Source of the DNA: Euryarchaeota archaeon UBA169
Lineage (GTDB): Archaea; Thermoplasmatota; Poseidoniia; MGIII; CG-Epi1
Direction: 5' to 3'
DNA: 20,009 nucleotides
Assembly (NCBI GenBank): GCA_002497685.1
Contig: DAEH01000061.1
Coordinates: 1-20,009, forward strand
This document shows, piece by piece, positions 1 through 6,753 of this stretch (position 1 is the stretch's first letter; every line of letters starts with the position of its first letter). The notes under the pieces were generated by a model that saw nothing but the letters and a program-made list of their open reading frames with translations, was not told the DNA's origin and made no database searches. The position numbers and the translations under genes are program-made.

Positions 1-516
1 TTGCAATGTACTATGCTAGGTTCTACTATGCTTGGTGTTGAAGGTAAGAGATTATGGATTATGAAATCAAATCCAGTTGAGTCTTTATTAATTATGAAAG
101 GCAAGGCTTTTGCATTATTATTCATGGCATTTCCAGGTTTATTATCTATATGGATTCCAATTTGTATTTTAGCTAAATTTCCGTTTGAAGTGACAATATT
201 TTTTGGAGAATGCGTTTTAATCTTATTATTTGTTAATACTGGTTTAGGTATTTGGGCAGGAAGTGCATTTGCAAATTTTGATGAAAGTGACAGAGGTAAT
301 CCTGATATTTTGGTACAGTTTATGCTAATGGGTACTTCAGCATTTTTTTCTTCAATTCTACTTATTTTACCAGCATCAGTGATGCTTTATAATCATAATA
401 TTGGATTATTAGCAGGAGCTATATTTGTATTTCTTTCTTTTGCTATAATGTTTGCAGGTATTCGGGCAAGTTCTTCTGCATATCGTACAATATACATTGA
501 TAGCTACGGCGCTTAA
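1..516 (+). CDS. ABC-2 type exporter membrane subunit, C-terminal fragment
   Basis: This is the 3' part of an integral membrane protein; the frame is open to the first base, so the true start lies outside the window. The visible 171 residues begin with a cytosolic stretch (EGKRLWIMKSNPVES, residues 14-28). It resembles the 'E-G-K/R-x-W-x-x-x-x-x-P' signature of putative ABC-2 type exporter permeases. Four hydrophobic segments follow at about residues 38-58, 64-88, 107-128 and 132-152. It would be the membrane half of an export pump, with an ATPase probably encoded upstream. Assignment to the exporter family rests on that short motif and the helix pattern, so it is moderate; a generic polytopic membrane protein is the alternative. 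Confidence 0.6.
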   Translation: MQCTMLGSTMLGVEGKRLWIMKSNPVESLLIMKGKAFALLFMAFPGLLSIWIPICILAKFPFEVTIFFGECVLILLFVNTGLGIWAGSAFANFDESDRGNPDILVQFMLMGTSAFFSSILLILPASVMLYNHNIGLLAGAIFVFLSFAIMFAGIRASSSAYRTIYIDSYGA

Positions 517-560
517 TATTTTTAGCAAATAGAATAATAATAGGTGTCCTATGTGTATGT

Positions 561-3500
561 GTGGTATTGATAGCATCTGATGACATGCAGGCTTATTTTG
601 AGGATTTGGAAAAAAAAGCAGATACTTGTTATACATTAGTTGAAAAAGTTAGGAAAGCAGGTTTTGACCCTTCCGACTCACCAGAGATACCTCGAGCTAA
701 AGATTTAGCTGAAAGAGTAGAGGCACAGGTAGGTCCTGAAGGTATAGCGCCTAGAATAAGGGAAGTGTCAGAAGAAAACGATCGAGAATCTACGGCCTTA
801 ATCATTGCGAAAGAGCTTGCTGGAAAGCTCAAGTCTGAAATAGGGTTAGAGAAAGCATTAGAGCAGGCAGTTAGAACATCATTATCAATTATTACTGAAG
901 GAGTTTTAGTGGCTCCAACAGAGGGTGTAGTCAAAGTAAGTACACTTGAGAATAGCAATAATACAAAATGTGCTTCTATATATTTTGCAGGACCTATACG
1001 TGCAGCCGGAGGGACTGCTCAGGCATTATCAGTTCTAATAGCTGACGTTGTTAGAAGAGAATTAGGGTTAGATCCATATATTCCAACACCTGCTGAAATT
1101 GAAAGATATAAAGAAGAGATTCCACTTTACAAGAGAGCCGTAAATTTGCAGTATGTTCCGAGTCCAGAAGAGATACACACAATTGTGACGTCTTGTCCGA
1201 TTTGTGTCACGGGAGAGAGAACTGATAAACTTGAAGTTGCAGGTAATCGTGATTTACCTCGTGTTGAGACTAATTCATTAAGAGGTGGAGCTTGTCTTGT
1301 TTTAGCTGAGGGTCTTTGTCTCAAAGCTGCTAAAGTATTGAAGCACGTAGATAAATTGGGTATAAGTGGTTGGGATTTTTTGAGAACTTATACTGAAAAA
1401 AAGCGTAAATCAGCTTCAGGTAATGTCAAAGAACATAAATATTTGAAAGATGTTTTAGCAGGGAGACCTATTTTTGCATTTCCAGATAAGCCAGGAAGTT
1501 TTAGATTACGATACGGCCGCTCAAGAACTGCAGGTTTGGCTTCAATGTCGTTGAATCCTTCAACGATGCTAATTCTTGATTCATTTGCGGCGATTGGGAC
1601 TCAATTAAAGCTTCAATTACCAGGTAAGGCTACAGCCTCTACTCCTTGTGATACAATAGAGGGTCCATCAGTAATATTACACAATGGTAAGTTTACTAGA
1701 CTTGATAATTATAATGAGGCTTTGAAAGTAGTTGATCAAGTTAAGGAGATTGTTGATTTAGGAGAACTTTTAATTCCAGTAGGAGAATTTTTAGAAAATA
1801 ATCATCCATTACAGCCATCAGGATGGTGTGATGAATGGTGGGATTTGGTGGTTAAATCTAAGGGAATTGCAGAATACAAAGGAGATTTTACCTTTGATTC
1901 AATCTATAATTTTTGTAAAAATAATGATTTACCGTTGCATCCTAAATTTACATTTAATTGGGCCGATTTAGATTCTAAAGAAATTATTGATCTTCGTAAT
2001 CAACTTGTGCGTAATGGTTCAGAAGTAATTAAGAATAGTTTTTCACAAATTTATAAAGAAATATTCATCAAACTTGGCATTTTCTTCGAGGTTAAAGATA
2101 ATTCGATAGTTTTAGATGATGGTCATCAACCACTGATTACTTTGTTAGGTATAGACAATGTAAATGGTATTTTATCACTTAAAAAGATTGATGTAGATTC
2201 TGAGGAGTCATTAACATTGGTATCTAAATTATCAGAAGTTTTGGTTAAATGTAAATCACCTACAAGAATAGGAGCTAGCATGGGTCGTCCTGAAAAGGCT
2301 AATGAGCGTAGGCTAAAACCTCCTCCTCATGTTTTGTTTCCTTTGGGAGATTCTGGTGGAAATCAGAGATTAATTAATACTGCATTGAAAGAAAGGCCCT
2401 ATCGTAGGGGCTTTACTCAAGGTAAGTTAGGTTCTATTGAAATGGTAACTCAATTAAGATATTGTAAAAAGTGTAACAAGGAGACAATAACTCTAAGATG
2501 CTGCAATTCATTAACTATGGTTAAAGAGGATGCAAGAAAGAGGGTAGTAGATGTATCTGAGATAGTGACAAAGGCTATGAATAATACAAAAGTGGGGATT
2601 CTACCTAAAGTAAAGGGAATTAAAGAATTAAAGTCAGGACCTAAGATTCCGGAAGCTTTAGAAAAGGGAATACTTCGTTCAAAATATGATTTAAGAGTTT
2701 ACAAAGACGGAACACTTAGGTATGATATGATTGATTTGCCTATTACTCATTTTTATCCAAGAGAGATTGGTTTATCTGTTGAAAAAGCACTAGAATTAGG
2801 ATATAGCAAAGACACATATGGAAATATTTTGGAATCTGTAGATCAACTTTTGGAATTAAAAGTTCAAGACTTGATTGTTTCAAAACATTCAGGCCCTTGG
2901 CTCATCAAAGTGGCAAATTTTGTTAATGATGAATTAGTAAGACTCTATGATTCTGAGCCATTTTATGATGTAAATGCAAATTCAGATATGCATGAATTAA
3001 TAGGTAATCTTTTAATTTGCTTGAGTCCACATACTTCAGCTGGCGTTCTAACTAGGTTAATAGGTTTCACGTCTGCAAAAGCTCAATACGGTCATCCTTT
3101 TCTTCATGCAGCTAAGAGAAGAAATTGTGATGGGGATGAGGACTCAATAATGCTATTACTTGATGGTCTTCTTAATTTTTCAGATAGTTTTGTGCCTACA
3201 ACAAGAGGAGGTACTATGGATATTCCAAGGGTTCTGTCCACACGAATAGATCCAACGGAAATAGATAGTGAAGCCCATAATGTTGAGTTAAATTCAGAAT
3301 ATCCTTTGGAATTTTACGAACATTCTGAGAAATGTTCTAACCCTACAGAAGTACTTGAATATCTTGATATTGTTTCCAAAAGGTTAGAAAGTCCAGAACA
3401 ATATGAGGGTTATTCATTTACACACTCATCATCAGATATTAATTTAGGCCCTAATGAATCACGATATGTTACTTTGGATTCGATGAAAAGCAAGGCAATA

Positions 3501-3875
3501 GCATCTCTTGAATTAGCTAAGAAAACAAGGGCTTCAGATGCCACTTATGTAGCTGAACAAACAATTGAGAAGCATTTTATTAGAGACATAATAGGAAATC
3601 TTCGTTCATTCTCCACTCAAGGAGTCAGATGTAAAAAGTGTAATACTAAATATAGAAGACCTCCATTGAAAGATACTTGTGTATGTGGTGGTTTACTTCA
3701 ACTAAATATATCTCCAGCTTCGGTTGCCAAATATAGAAAAATAGCTGGTGAAATAGCTGAAACATACGGTTCAAGAAAATTTATCAAACAAAGGTTAGAA
3801 TTAGCATTTAGTTCTATTGAAGAAACATTAGAAAATGAACAAATTAAGCAGATGGATTTAGGGGCCTTTATTTGA
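561..3875 (+). CDS. polC: DNA polymerase D large (catalytic) subunit DP2
   Basis: Catalytic subunit of the archaeal replicative polymerase PolD, which works with the DP1 exonuclease subunit and PCNA. Family landmarks run in order: the N-terminal YFEDLEKKAD region, AGPIRAAGGTAQALSVL, the LRYGRSRTAG active-site segment near residue 316, and the acidic core NCDGDED at 855-861. A C-terminal zinc motif CKKC...CVCGG lies near 1035-1060. The chain ends in QMDLGAF (Q1097-F1103), a fit to the PCNA-interacting QxxLxxF motif. It has no intein; at 1104 residues it is shorter than Pyrococcus DP2, mainly because the central zinc-finger region is reduced to one short CKKC...CC element. The start is uncertain: GTG 561, TTG 567 or ATG 585. 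The residues IASDDMQAYF before and around ATG 585 resemble family N-termini and favour 561 or 567. The stop overlaps the birA start by 4 bp. Confidence 0.97.
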   Translation: MVLIASDDMQAYFEDLEKKADTCYTLVEKVRKAGFDPSDSPEIPRAKDLAERVEAQVGPEGIAPRIREVSEENDRESTALIIAKELAGKLKSEIGLEKALEQAVRTSLSIITEGVLVAPTEGVVKVSTLENSNNTKCASIYFAGPIRAAGGTAQALSVLIADVVRRELGLDPYIPTPAEIERYKEEIPLYKRAVNLQYVPSPEEIHTIVTSCPICVTGERTDKLEVAGNRDLPRVETNSLRGGACLVLAEGLCLKAAKVLKHVDKLGISGWDFLRTYTEKKRKSASGNVKEHKYLKDVLAGRPIFAFPDKPGSFRLRYGRSRTAGLASMSLNPSTMLILDSFAAIGTQLKLQLPGKATASTPCDTIEGPSVILHNGKFTRLDNYNEALKVVDQVKEIVDLGELLIPVGEFLENNHPLQPSGWCDEWWDLVVKSKGIAEYKGDFTFDSIYNFCKNNDLPLHPKFTFNWADLDSKEIIDLRNQLVRNGSEVIKNSFSQIYKEIFIKLGIFFEVKDNSIVLDDGHQPLITLLGIDNVNGILSLKKIDVDSEESLTLVSKLSEVLVKCKSPTRIGASMGRPEKANERRLKPPPHVLFPLGDSGGNQRLINTALKERPYRRGFTQGKLGSIEMVTQLRYCKKCNKETITLRCCNSLTMVKEDARKRVVDVSEIVTKAMNNTKVGILPKVKGIKELKSGPKIPEALEKGILRSKYDLRVYKDGTLRYDMIDLPITHFYPREIGLSVEKALELGYSKDTYGNILESVDQLLELKVQDLIVSKHSGPWLIKVANFVNDELVRLYDSEPFYDVNANSDMHELIGNLLICLSPHTSAGVLTRLIGFTSAKAQYGHPFLHAAKRRNCDGDEDSIMLLLDGLLNFSDSFVPTTRGGTMDIPRVLSTRIDPTEIDSEAHNVELNSEYPLEFYEHSEKCSNPTEVLEYLDIVSKRLESPEQYEGYSFTHSSSDINLGPNESRYVTLDSMKSKAIASLELAKKTRASDATYVAEQTIEKHFIRDIIGNLRSFSTQGVRCKKCNTKYRRPPLKDTCVCGGLLQLNISPASVAKYRKIAGEIAETYGSRKFIKQRLELAFSSIEETLENEQIKQMDLGAFI

Positions 3876-4504
3876 TAAATTTAGTAGATACTATAAATTC
3901 AACAAATACTTGGCTTTCACATTTTAAGAATAAGGATTTTGATTCAATAATCTCTCTGAGTCAATCGAAGGGTTTTGGAAGACGAGGTAGGGTATGGGAA
4001 TCTGATTTCGGGGGTTTATATTATTCTCTAATTTTACCTCATAGGAAGTTACTGCCTCTTGTAATTGGAGTATCTGTTGCAGTGACTCTAGGTAGAAAGA
4101 ATATAGACGTTAAATTAAAATGGCCAAATGACATATTAGTGAATGGAAAAAAATTAGGCGGAATTATATGTCAATCAGAATCTAAAGGTACCATAGTAGG
4201 TTTGGGAATAAATATAGAAAATAAGCCTAATTTGGCTACTTCAACTAACTTGCAACATTTAGGTTATCATATTGATAAGTTGTGTTTTGTTCAAGAGTTA
4301 ACTGAGGAAATTAAGTATTTCATGAAATGTGATGATTCTGAAATAATTGACAAGTTCTTATCTTATGATTTTTTAATTGGTAAATTAGTTAATTGGGATG
4401 GTGAGAGTGGGATTGTTGAGTCTATATCTGAAGAGGGTTGTTTAGTAGTTAAAAAAAGCAATAATGAGTTAATCTTTTTAACCGAGGAAGTTCACCTAAA
4501 ATGA
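3872..4504 (+). CDS. birA: biotin--protein ligase, monofunctional
   Basis: Attaches biotin to the lysine of biotin carboxyl carrier proteins through biotinyl-AMP. The 210-residue chain has the catalytic core without an N-terminal helix-turn-helix, so it should be an enzyme only and not a repressor. Visible motifs are STNTWL (10-15), the biotinyl-AMP loop GFGRRGRVW (34-42), KWPNDILVNGKKLGG (83-97) and VGLGINIEN (109-117). A short SH3-like C-terminal domain follows (about 168-210). The start is a TTG whose first bases overlap the polC stop (TTGA). The 3' end overlaps the next start as ATGA, suggesting translational coupling of three genes. A biotin-dependent acyl-CoA carboxylase should exist elsewhere; propionyl-CoA carboxylase would connect it with the mutase gene at 6754. 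Confidence 0.95.
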   Translation: MINLVDTINSTNTWLSHFKNKDFDSIISLSQSKGFGRRGRVWESDFGGLYYSLILPHRKLLPLVIGVSVAVTLGRKNIDVKLKWPNDILVNGKKLGGIICQSESKGTIVGLGINIENKPNLATSTNLQHLGYHIDKLCFVQELTEEIKYFMKCDDSEIIDKFLSYDFLIGKLVNWDGESGIVESISEEGCLVVKKSNNELIFLTEEVHLK

Positions 4505-5082
4505 TTAATTGGAGTGAAGAATCTTTTCATCCAATAGTAAATCTACCTGATGAGTATAAAATTTTAGATTTGACAAAAGGTAATTGGGAATCTAAAGGAA
4601 GTGATTTTTCAATAGGAAAATATGATGAACTTAGGCCTAATATGTATACTACACAATTATTCAAAAATATACGTAATGTTCACGTAGGTGTAGATATAGG
4701 AGGTCCAATCGGAACGCCTTGTATGGCCTTTATGGATGGCAAGATTCATAATTTTGGATATAATCCAAAAGCTGGCGATTATGGAAATGTAGTAATAACA
4801 GAGCATAAAATTGGAGGTAAGAAATTTTGGGCACTTTACGGCCATCTTGATTCGAAGTCCATTAGAGGCAAGATACAGGGTCATTTTTTTGAAAAAGGAG
4901 AAATATTGGGTCATTTTGGTAGCGAAGAAGAAAATGGTGGTTGGGATCCCCATTTACATTTCCAATTATCTCTTGTTGAGCCTGAAACACATGATTTACC
5001 GGGTGTAGTTTCAAAAGAGGAACGAAAATCCGCACTTGAAAAATACCCAGATCCTAGATTAGTTCTTGGTCCAATATATTGA
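4501..5082 (+). CDS. M23 (LytM-like) metallopeptidase-domain protein, no signal peptide
   Basis: A 193-residue protein built around an M23/lysostaphin-like zinc fold. Visible metal and catalytic residues are H61 and D65 (HVGVD), H115 in YGHLD, and the H151-L-H153 pair in WDPHLHFQL. The stretch GTPCMAFMDGKIHNFGYN...DYGNVVITEH is the usual beta-sheet core. No signal peptide or membrane segment is visible, so it is predicted cytosolic. That is odd for a family best known for cutting peptidoglycan, which archaea lack. Similar M23 domains with an ENGGW-x-PHLHFQ signature occur next to or fused with aminotransferases and phosphotransferases, so the substrate may be a small molecule or intracellular peptide; that is inference. 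Its start overlaps the birA stop by 4 bp. Confidence 0.85.
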   Translation: MINWSEESFHPIVNLPDEYKILDLTKGNWESKGSDFSIGKYDELRPNMYTTQLFKNIRNVHVGVDIGGPIGTPCMAFMDGKIHNFGYNPKAGDYGNVVITEHKIGGKKFWALYGHLDSKSIRGKIQGHFFEKGEILGHFGSEEENGGWDPHLHFQLSLVEPETHDLPGVVSKEERKSALEKYPDPRLVLGPIY

Positions 5083-5089
5083 ATTAATA

Positions 5090-5100
5090 ACTTTTTAATT
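5090..5100 (+). promoter_or_regulatory. putative TATA box of the lipoprotein gene
   Basis: ACTTTTTAATT in the 39-bp gap after the M23 gene is centred about 26 bp before the ATG at 5122, the archaeal TATA-to-start distance expected for a leaderless transcript. It suggests the lipoprotein and VanZ-like genes form a separate transcription unit from polC-birA-M23. Confidence 0.4.
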
Positions 5101-5121
5101 GGGTATGTTTAATACGTTTTT

Positions 5122-5856
5122 ATGCGAAACATAACATTGTTTATGGTATCTATGATATTGGCTTCGGCAGGCTGCTTAGATAGTCTCAAGGAAGATTTAA
5201 TTTCTTGTGATAATCGTGTTGGTGATTGTAGATATGAGATTCTTCAGAATGGTAAATATTCAAAATTACATATTGAAATAAGTTATGTTTCAGATAATGA
5301 ACCTAGTTCCGAGGCTCTTGATTTACTTCGGCAAAGAATAAATGAAGTAACAGATAAAACGTCTGTAACTATTAGTCAAAATAGTTTTGGAAGTACGGAT
5401 GACAGTTATTCACTTGAAGAAATAATAGAAATAGAAAATTTGCAGCGTGAAAGGTATAAGAGTGGTGATGAATTTGTTATTTACATATTATATCTTAATG
5501 GTGAATTTGAGGATAATGATAAGACCTTAGGATTAGCCTACAAAGGTTCTTCTTTTGTTATGTTCCAAGAAAAAATAGAAGATGCAGCTTTTCTTTTAAT
5601 TTCTGCGCAAGACATTGAAAAGGCAGTATTAGTTCATGAGTACGGTCATCTTCTTGGTTTGGTAAACAATGGATATACCTCTCCACATGACCATGAAGAT
5701 CCAGATCACCCTAATCATTCTAACAATGAAGAATCAGTAATGTATTGGGCAATTGAAAGTCAAGATCTTTATAATCAATTAGATGGTGAGCCTCCTAATA
5801 ATTTTGATTCATATGATCTAGATGATTTAAATTTAATGAGGCAGGGTAAATTGTAG
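5122..5856 (+). CDS. membrane-anchored lipoprotein zinc metallopeptidase (metzincin-like)
   Basis: A 244-residue exported protein. The N-terminus is a short hydrophobic signal ending in the lipobox ASAGC with C18 as the lipidation residue, so it should sit on the outer face of the membrane. The zinc motif is HEYGHLLGL (H172, E173, H176), and a Met-turn-like VMYW is at M207, which points to a metzincin fold. The position where metzincins carry a third histidine (HExxHxxGxxH) is asparagine here. A histidine- and aspartate-rich segment between the two motifs (PHDHEDPDHPNHSNN) may supply the missing ligand. Residues 20-170 are acidic and polar with no recognised domain. The substrate is unknown. 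A VanZ-like membrane protein follows after 8 bp, probably in the same transcript. Confidence 0.8.
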   Translation: MRNITLFMVSMILASAGCLDSLKEDLISCDNRVGDCRYEILQNGKYSKLHIEISYVSDNEPSSEALDLLRQRINEVTDKTSVTISQNSFGSTDDSYSLEEIIEIENLQRERYKSGDEFVIYILYLNGEFEDNDKTLGLAYKGSSFVMFQEKIEDAAFLLISAQDIEKAVLVHEYGHLLGLVNNGYTSPHDHEDPDHPNHSNNEESVMYWAIESQDLYNQLDGEPPNNFDSYDLDDLNLMRQGKL

Positions 5857-5864
5857 TTATTATT

Positions 5865-6215
5865 TTGCAATACACTCAATTTACGATTATTTATCTATTA
5901 GCCATTAGTTTACTGAGCCACATGCCTAATGAGAATATACCAGAGACTACTAGTTCTTTTTCTAACTTAGATAAAGTTTTCCATTATGTAGAATTTTTTA
6001 TTTTAGGTTTGTTAATACAATTGACATTGACTGAAAGGAATATATTTACTGTGAAGGGAATATATTTTTTTACTATTGTGTTAGGATTTTCTATGGCTTG
6101 CATTGATGAACTTCATCAAGGTTTTGTCGAAGGTCGACACAGTTCTGTAGCAGATATGTTATTTGATTTTGCTGGTATACTATCAAGTTTTTTTGTTTTT
6201 AAAAACTTCGATTAA
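5865..6215 (+). CDS. VanZ-like family small membrane protein
   Basis: A 116-residue polytopic membrane protein of the VanZ-like family. Visible signatures are DKVFHYVEFFILG (36-48), DELHQGFVEGR (81-91) and the trailing SVADMLFDFAGI (94-105). The conserved acidic and basic residues D81, E82, Q85, R91 and D97 are all kept. Hydrophobic segments lie at about 5-20, 38-55, 64-80 and 96-112. The role of the family in archaea is not established; the name comes from a teicoplanin resistance gene, and no antibiotic function should be read into it. The start is a TTG 8 bp after the preceding stop. The last 17 bp overlap the convergent 44-codon gene. Confidence 0.85.
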   Translation: MQYTQFTIIYLLAISLLSHMPNENIPETTSSFSNLDKVFHYVEFFILGLLIQLTLTERNIFTVKGIYFFTIVLGFSMACIDELHQGFVEGRHSSVADMLFDFAGILSSFFVFKNFD

Positions 6216-6333
6216 TTTTCTTACCTTTTCTTTTTATTCGAATTACTTTTCTAGCTTTTAGCTTTGGCTCAAAGGAAACCCATCCTGTGCCTTTTTGCGT
6301 GCAATTTGGTTCGTCAGTATAATCTGCTGCCAT
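6199..6333 (-). CDS. small basic protein of 44 residues, unrecognised
   Basis: A short open frame running ATG 6333 to TAA 6199, directly downstream of the RNase P RNA on the same strand. It encodes 44 residues. The first half is polar and acidic (MAADYTDEPNCTQKGTGW), then VSFEPK leads into a strongly basic tail (ARKVIRIKRKGKKINR). The basic tail suggests nucleic-acid binding or ribosome association, but I recognise no family. Support for reality is a good TATA box centred 30 bp before the ATG, codon use like its neighbours, and a protein-like composition. Against it are its shortness and a 17-bp convergent overlap with the VanZ-like gene. It could instead be a chance frame in the RNase P RNA trailer. 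Confidence 0.5.
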   Translation of the reverse strand: MAADYTDEPNCTQKGTGWVSFEPKLKARKVIRIKRKGKKINRSF

Positions 6334-6336
6334 GAT

Positions 6337-6355
6337 ATTTCGCGGCTTGCGAAAT
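6337..6355. repeat. 7-bp inverted repeat between TATA box and small gene
   Basis: ATTTCGC, a 5-base spacer, then GCGAAAT form a perfect inverted repeat. It lies between the RNase P RNA 3' end and the ATG of the 44-codon gene, just downstream of that gene's TATA box. It could be an operator for a dimeric regulator, an RNA hairpin trimming or ending the RNase P RNA transcript, or coincidence. Confidence 0.45.
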
Positions 6356-6358
6356 CCT

Positions 6359-6367
6359 TATTTAAAA
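6359..6367 (-). promoter_or_regulatory. putative TATA box of the 44-codon gene
   Basis: On the minus strand this reads TTTTAAATA, centred 30 bp before the ATG at 6333, so transcription would start about 4 bases before the start codon. It is the main reason to treat the small frame as a gene separate from RNase P RNA read-through. Confidence 0.45.
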
Positions 6368-6380
6368 CTAATGGAGAAAT

Positions 6381-6680
6381 AACGTCAGGTGGTGGGAGTA
6401 AGCCCCTTTCTGTTAACCAAAATGGTTGGCGACATTTAGCTTTGCTTCCTACCTACCGCTCCCGAGCAGGTCGACGCGGTTACTTGGAATTGCTCCGGCA
6501 GGGGTACTCGTTTCATCAAATCCACCACTGACGTCACGTCCGAGACGATCATTCCTATAGTGGGGCTGTGTCGTTTCTGTTGCATTGCCAATCCTCTCGG
6601 ATTCCTTACGGCTGCCTTGCTCATGGAGAGGGGACTTTCCTCAGCCTAAGGCCGTCGGTCGCCCTCCACCTCCTGACATT
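6381..6680 (-). ncRNA. rnpB: RNase P RNA, archaeal type
   Basis: Catalytic RNA of RNase P, which removes the 5' leader of pre-tRNAs. Read on the minus strand, the universally conserved blocks occur in order: CR-I GAGGAAAGTCC (6632-6642), the GCAACAGAAAC block, GATGAAACGAG, GGAGCAA...CCAAGTAACC, and CR-V AACAGAAAGGGGCTTACTCC near 6400-6414. The ends pair as P1: 6666-6680 with 6381-6395, 15 positions with one A-A mismatch and one G-U pair. That pairing sets the boundaries, giving about 300 nt. Local GC content is clearly higher than in surrounding genes, as expected for a structured RNA. Frames of 60-80 codons that cross it on both strands are not genes. The protein subunit gene rnp4 lies about 3.1 kb away. 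Confidence 0.95.
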
Positions 6681-6697
6681 GTTTTAATGATGCTAAG

Positions 6698-6706
6698 GAT
6701 ATATAG
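6698..6706 (-). promoter_or_regulatory. putative TATA box of RNase P RNA
   Basis: CTATATATC on the minus strand, centred about 22-25 bp before the P1-defined 5' end of the RNase P RNA. It sits in the 73-bp divergent region shared with the mutase gene. Confidence 0.5.
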
Positions 6707-6726
6707 TTCACTGTTGGCAGTAAACC

Positions 6727-6735
6727 CTTATTTAC
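6727..6735 (+). promoter_or_regulatory. putative TATA box of the mutase gene
   Basis: CTTATTTAC is centred about 23 bp before ATG 6754, consistent with a leaderless or nearly leaderless mRNA. A GGAG at 6736-6739 is too far from the ATG (14 bp) to be a convincing Shine-Dalgarno site. Confidence 0.4.
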
Positions 6736-6753
6736 TGGAGATAATCGCAAAAA

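Noticed and set aside
561..3875. Possible intein in the DP2 gene
   Set aside because: The conserved DP2 segments, including NCDGDED, are continuous with no inserted splicing motifs, and the total length is short for the family.
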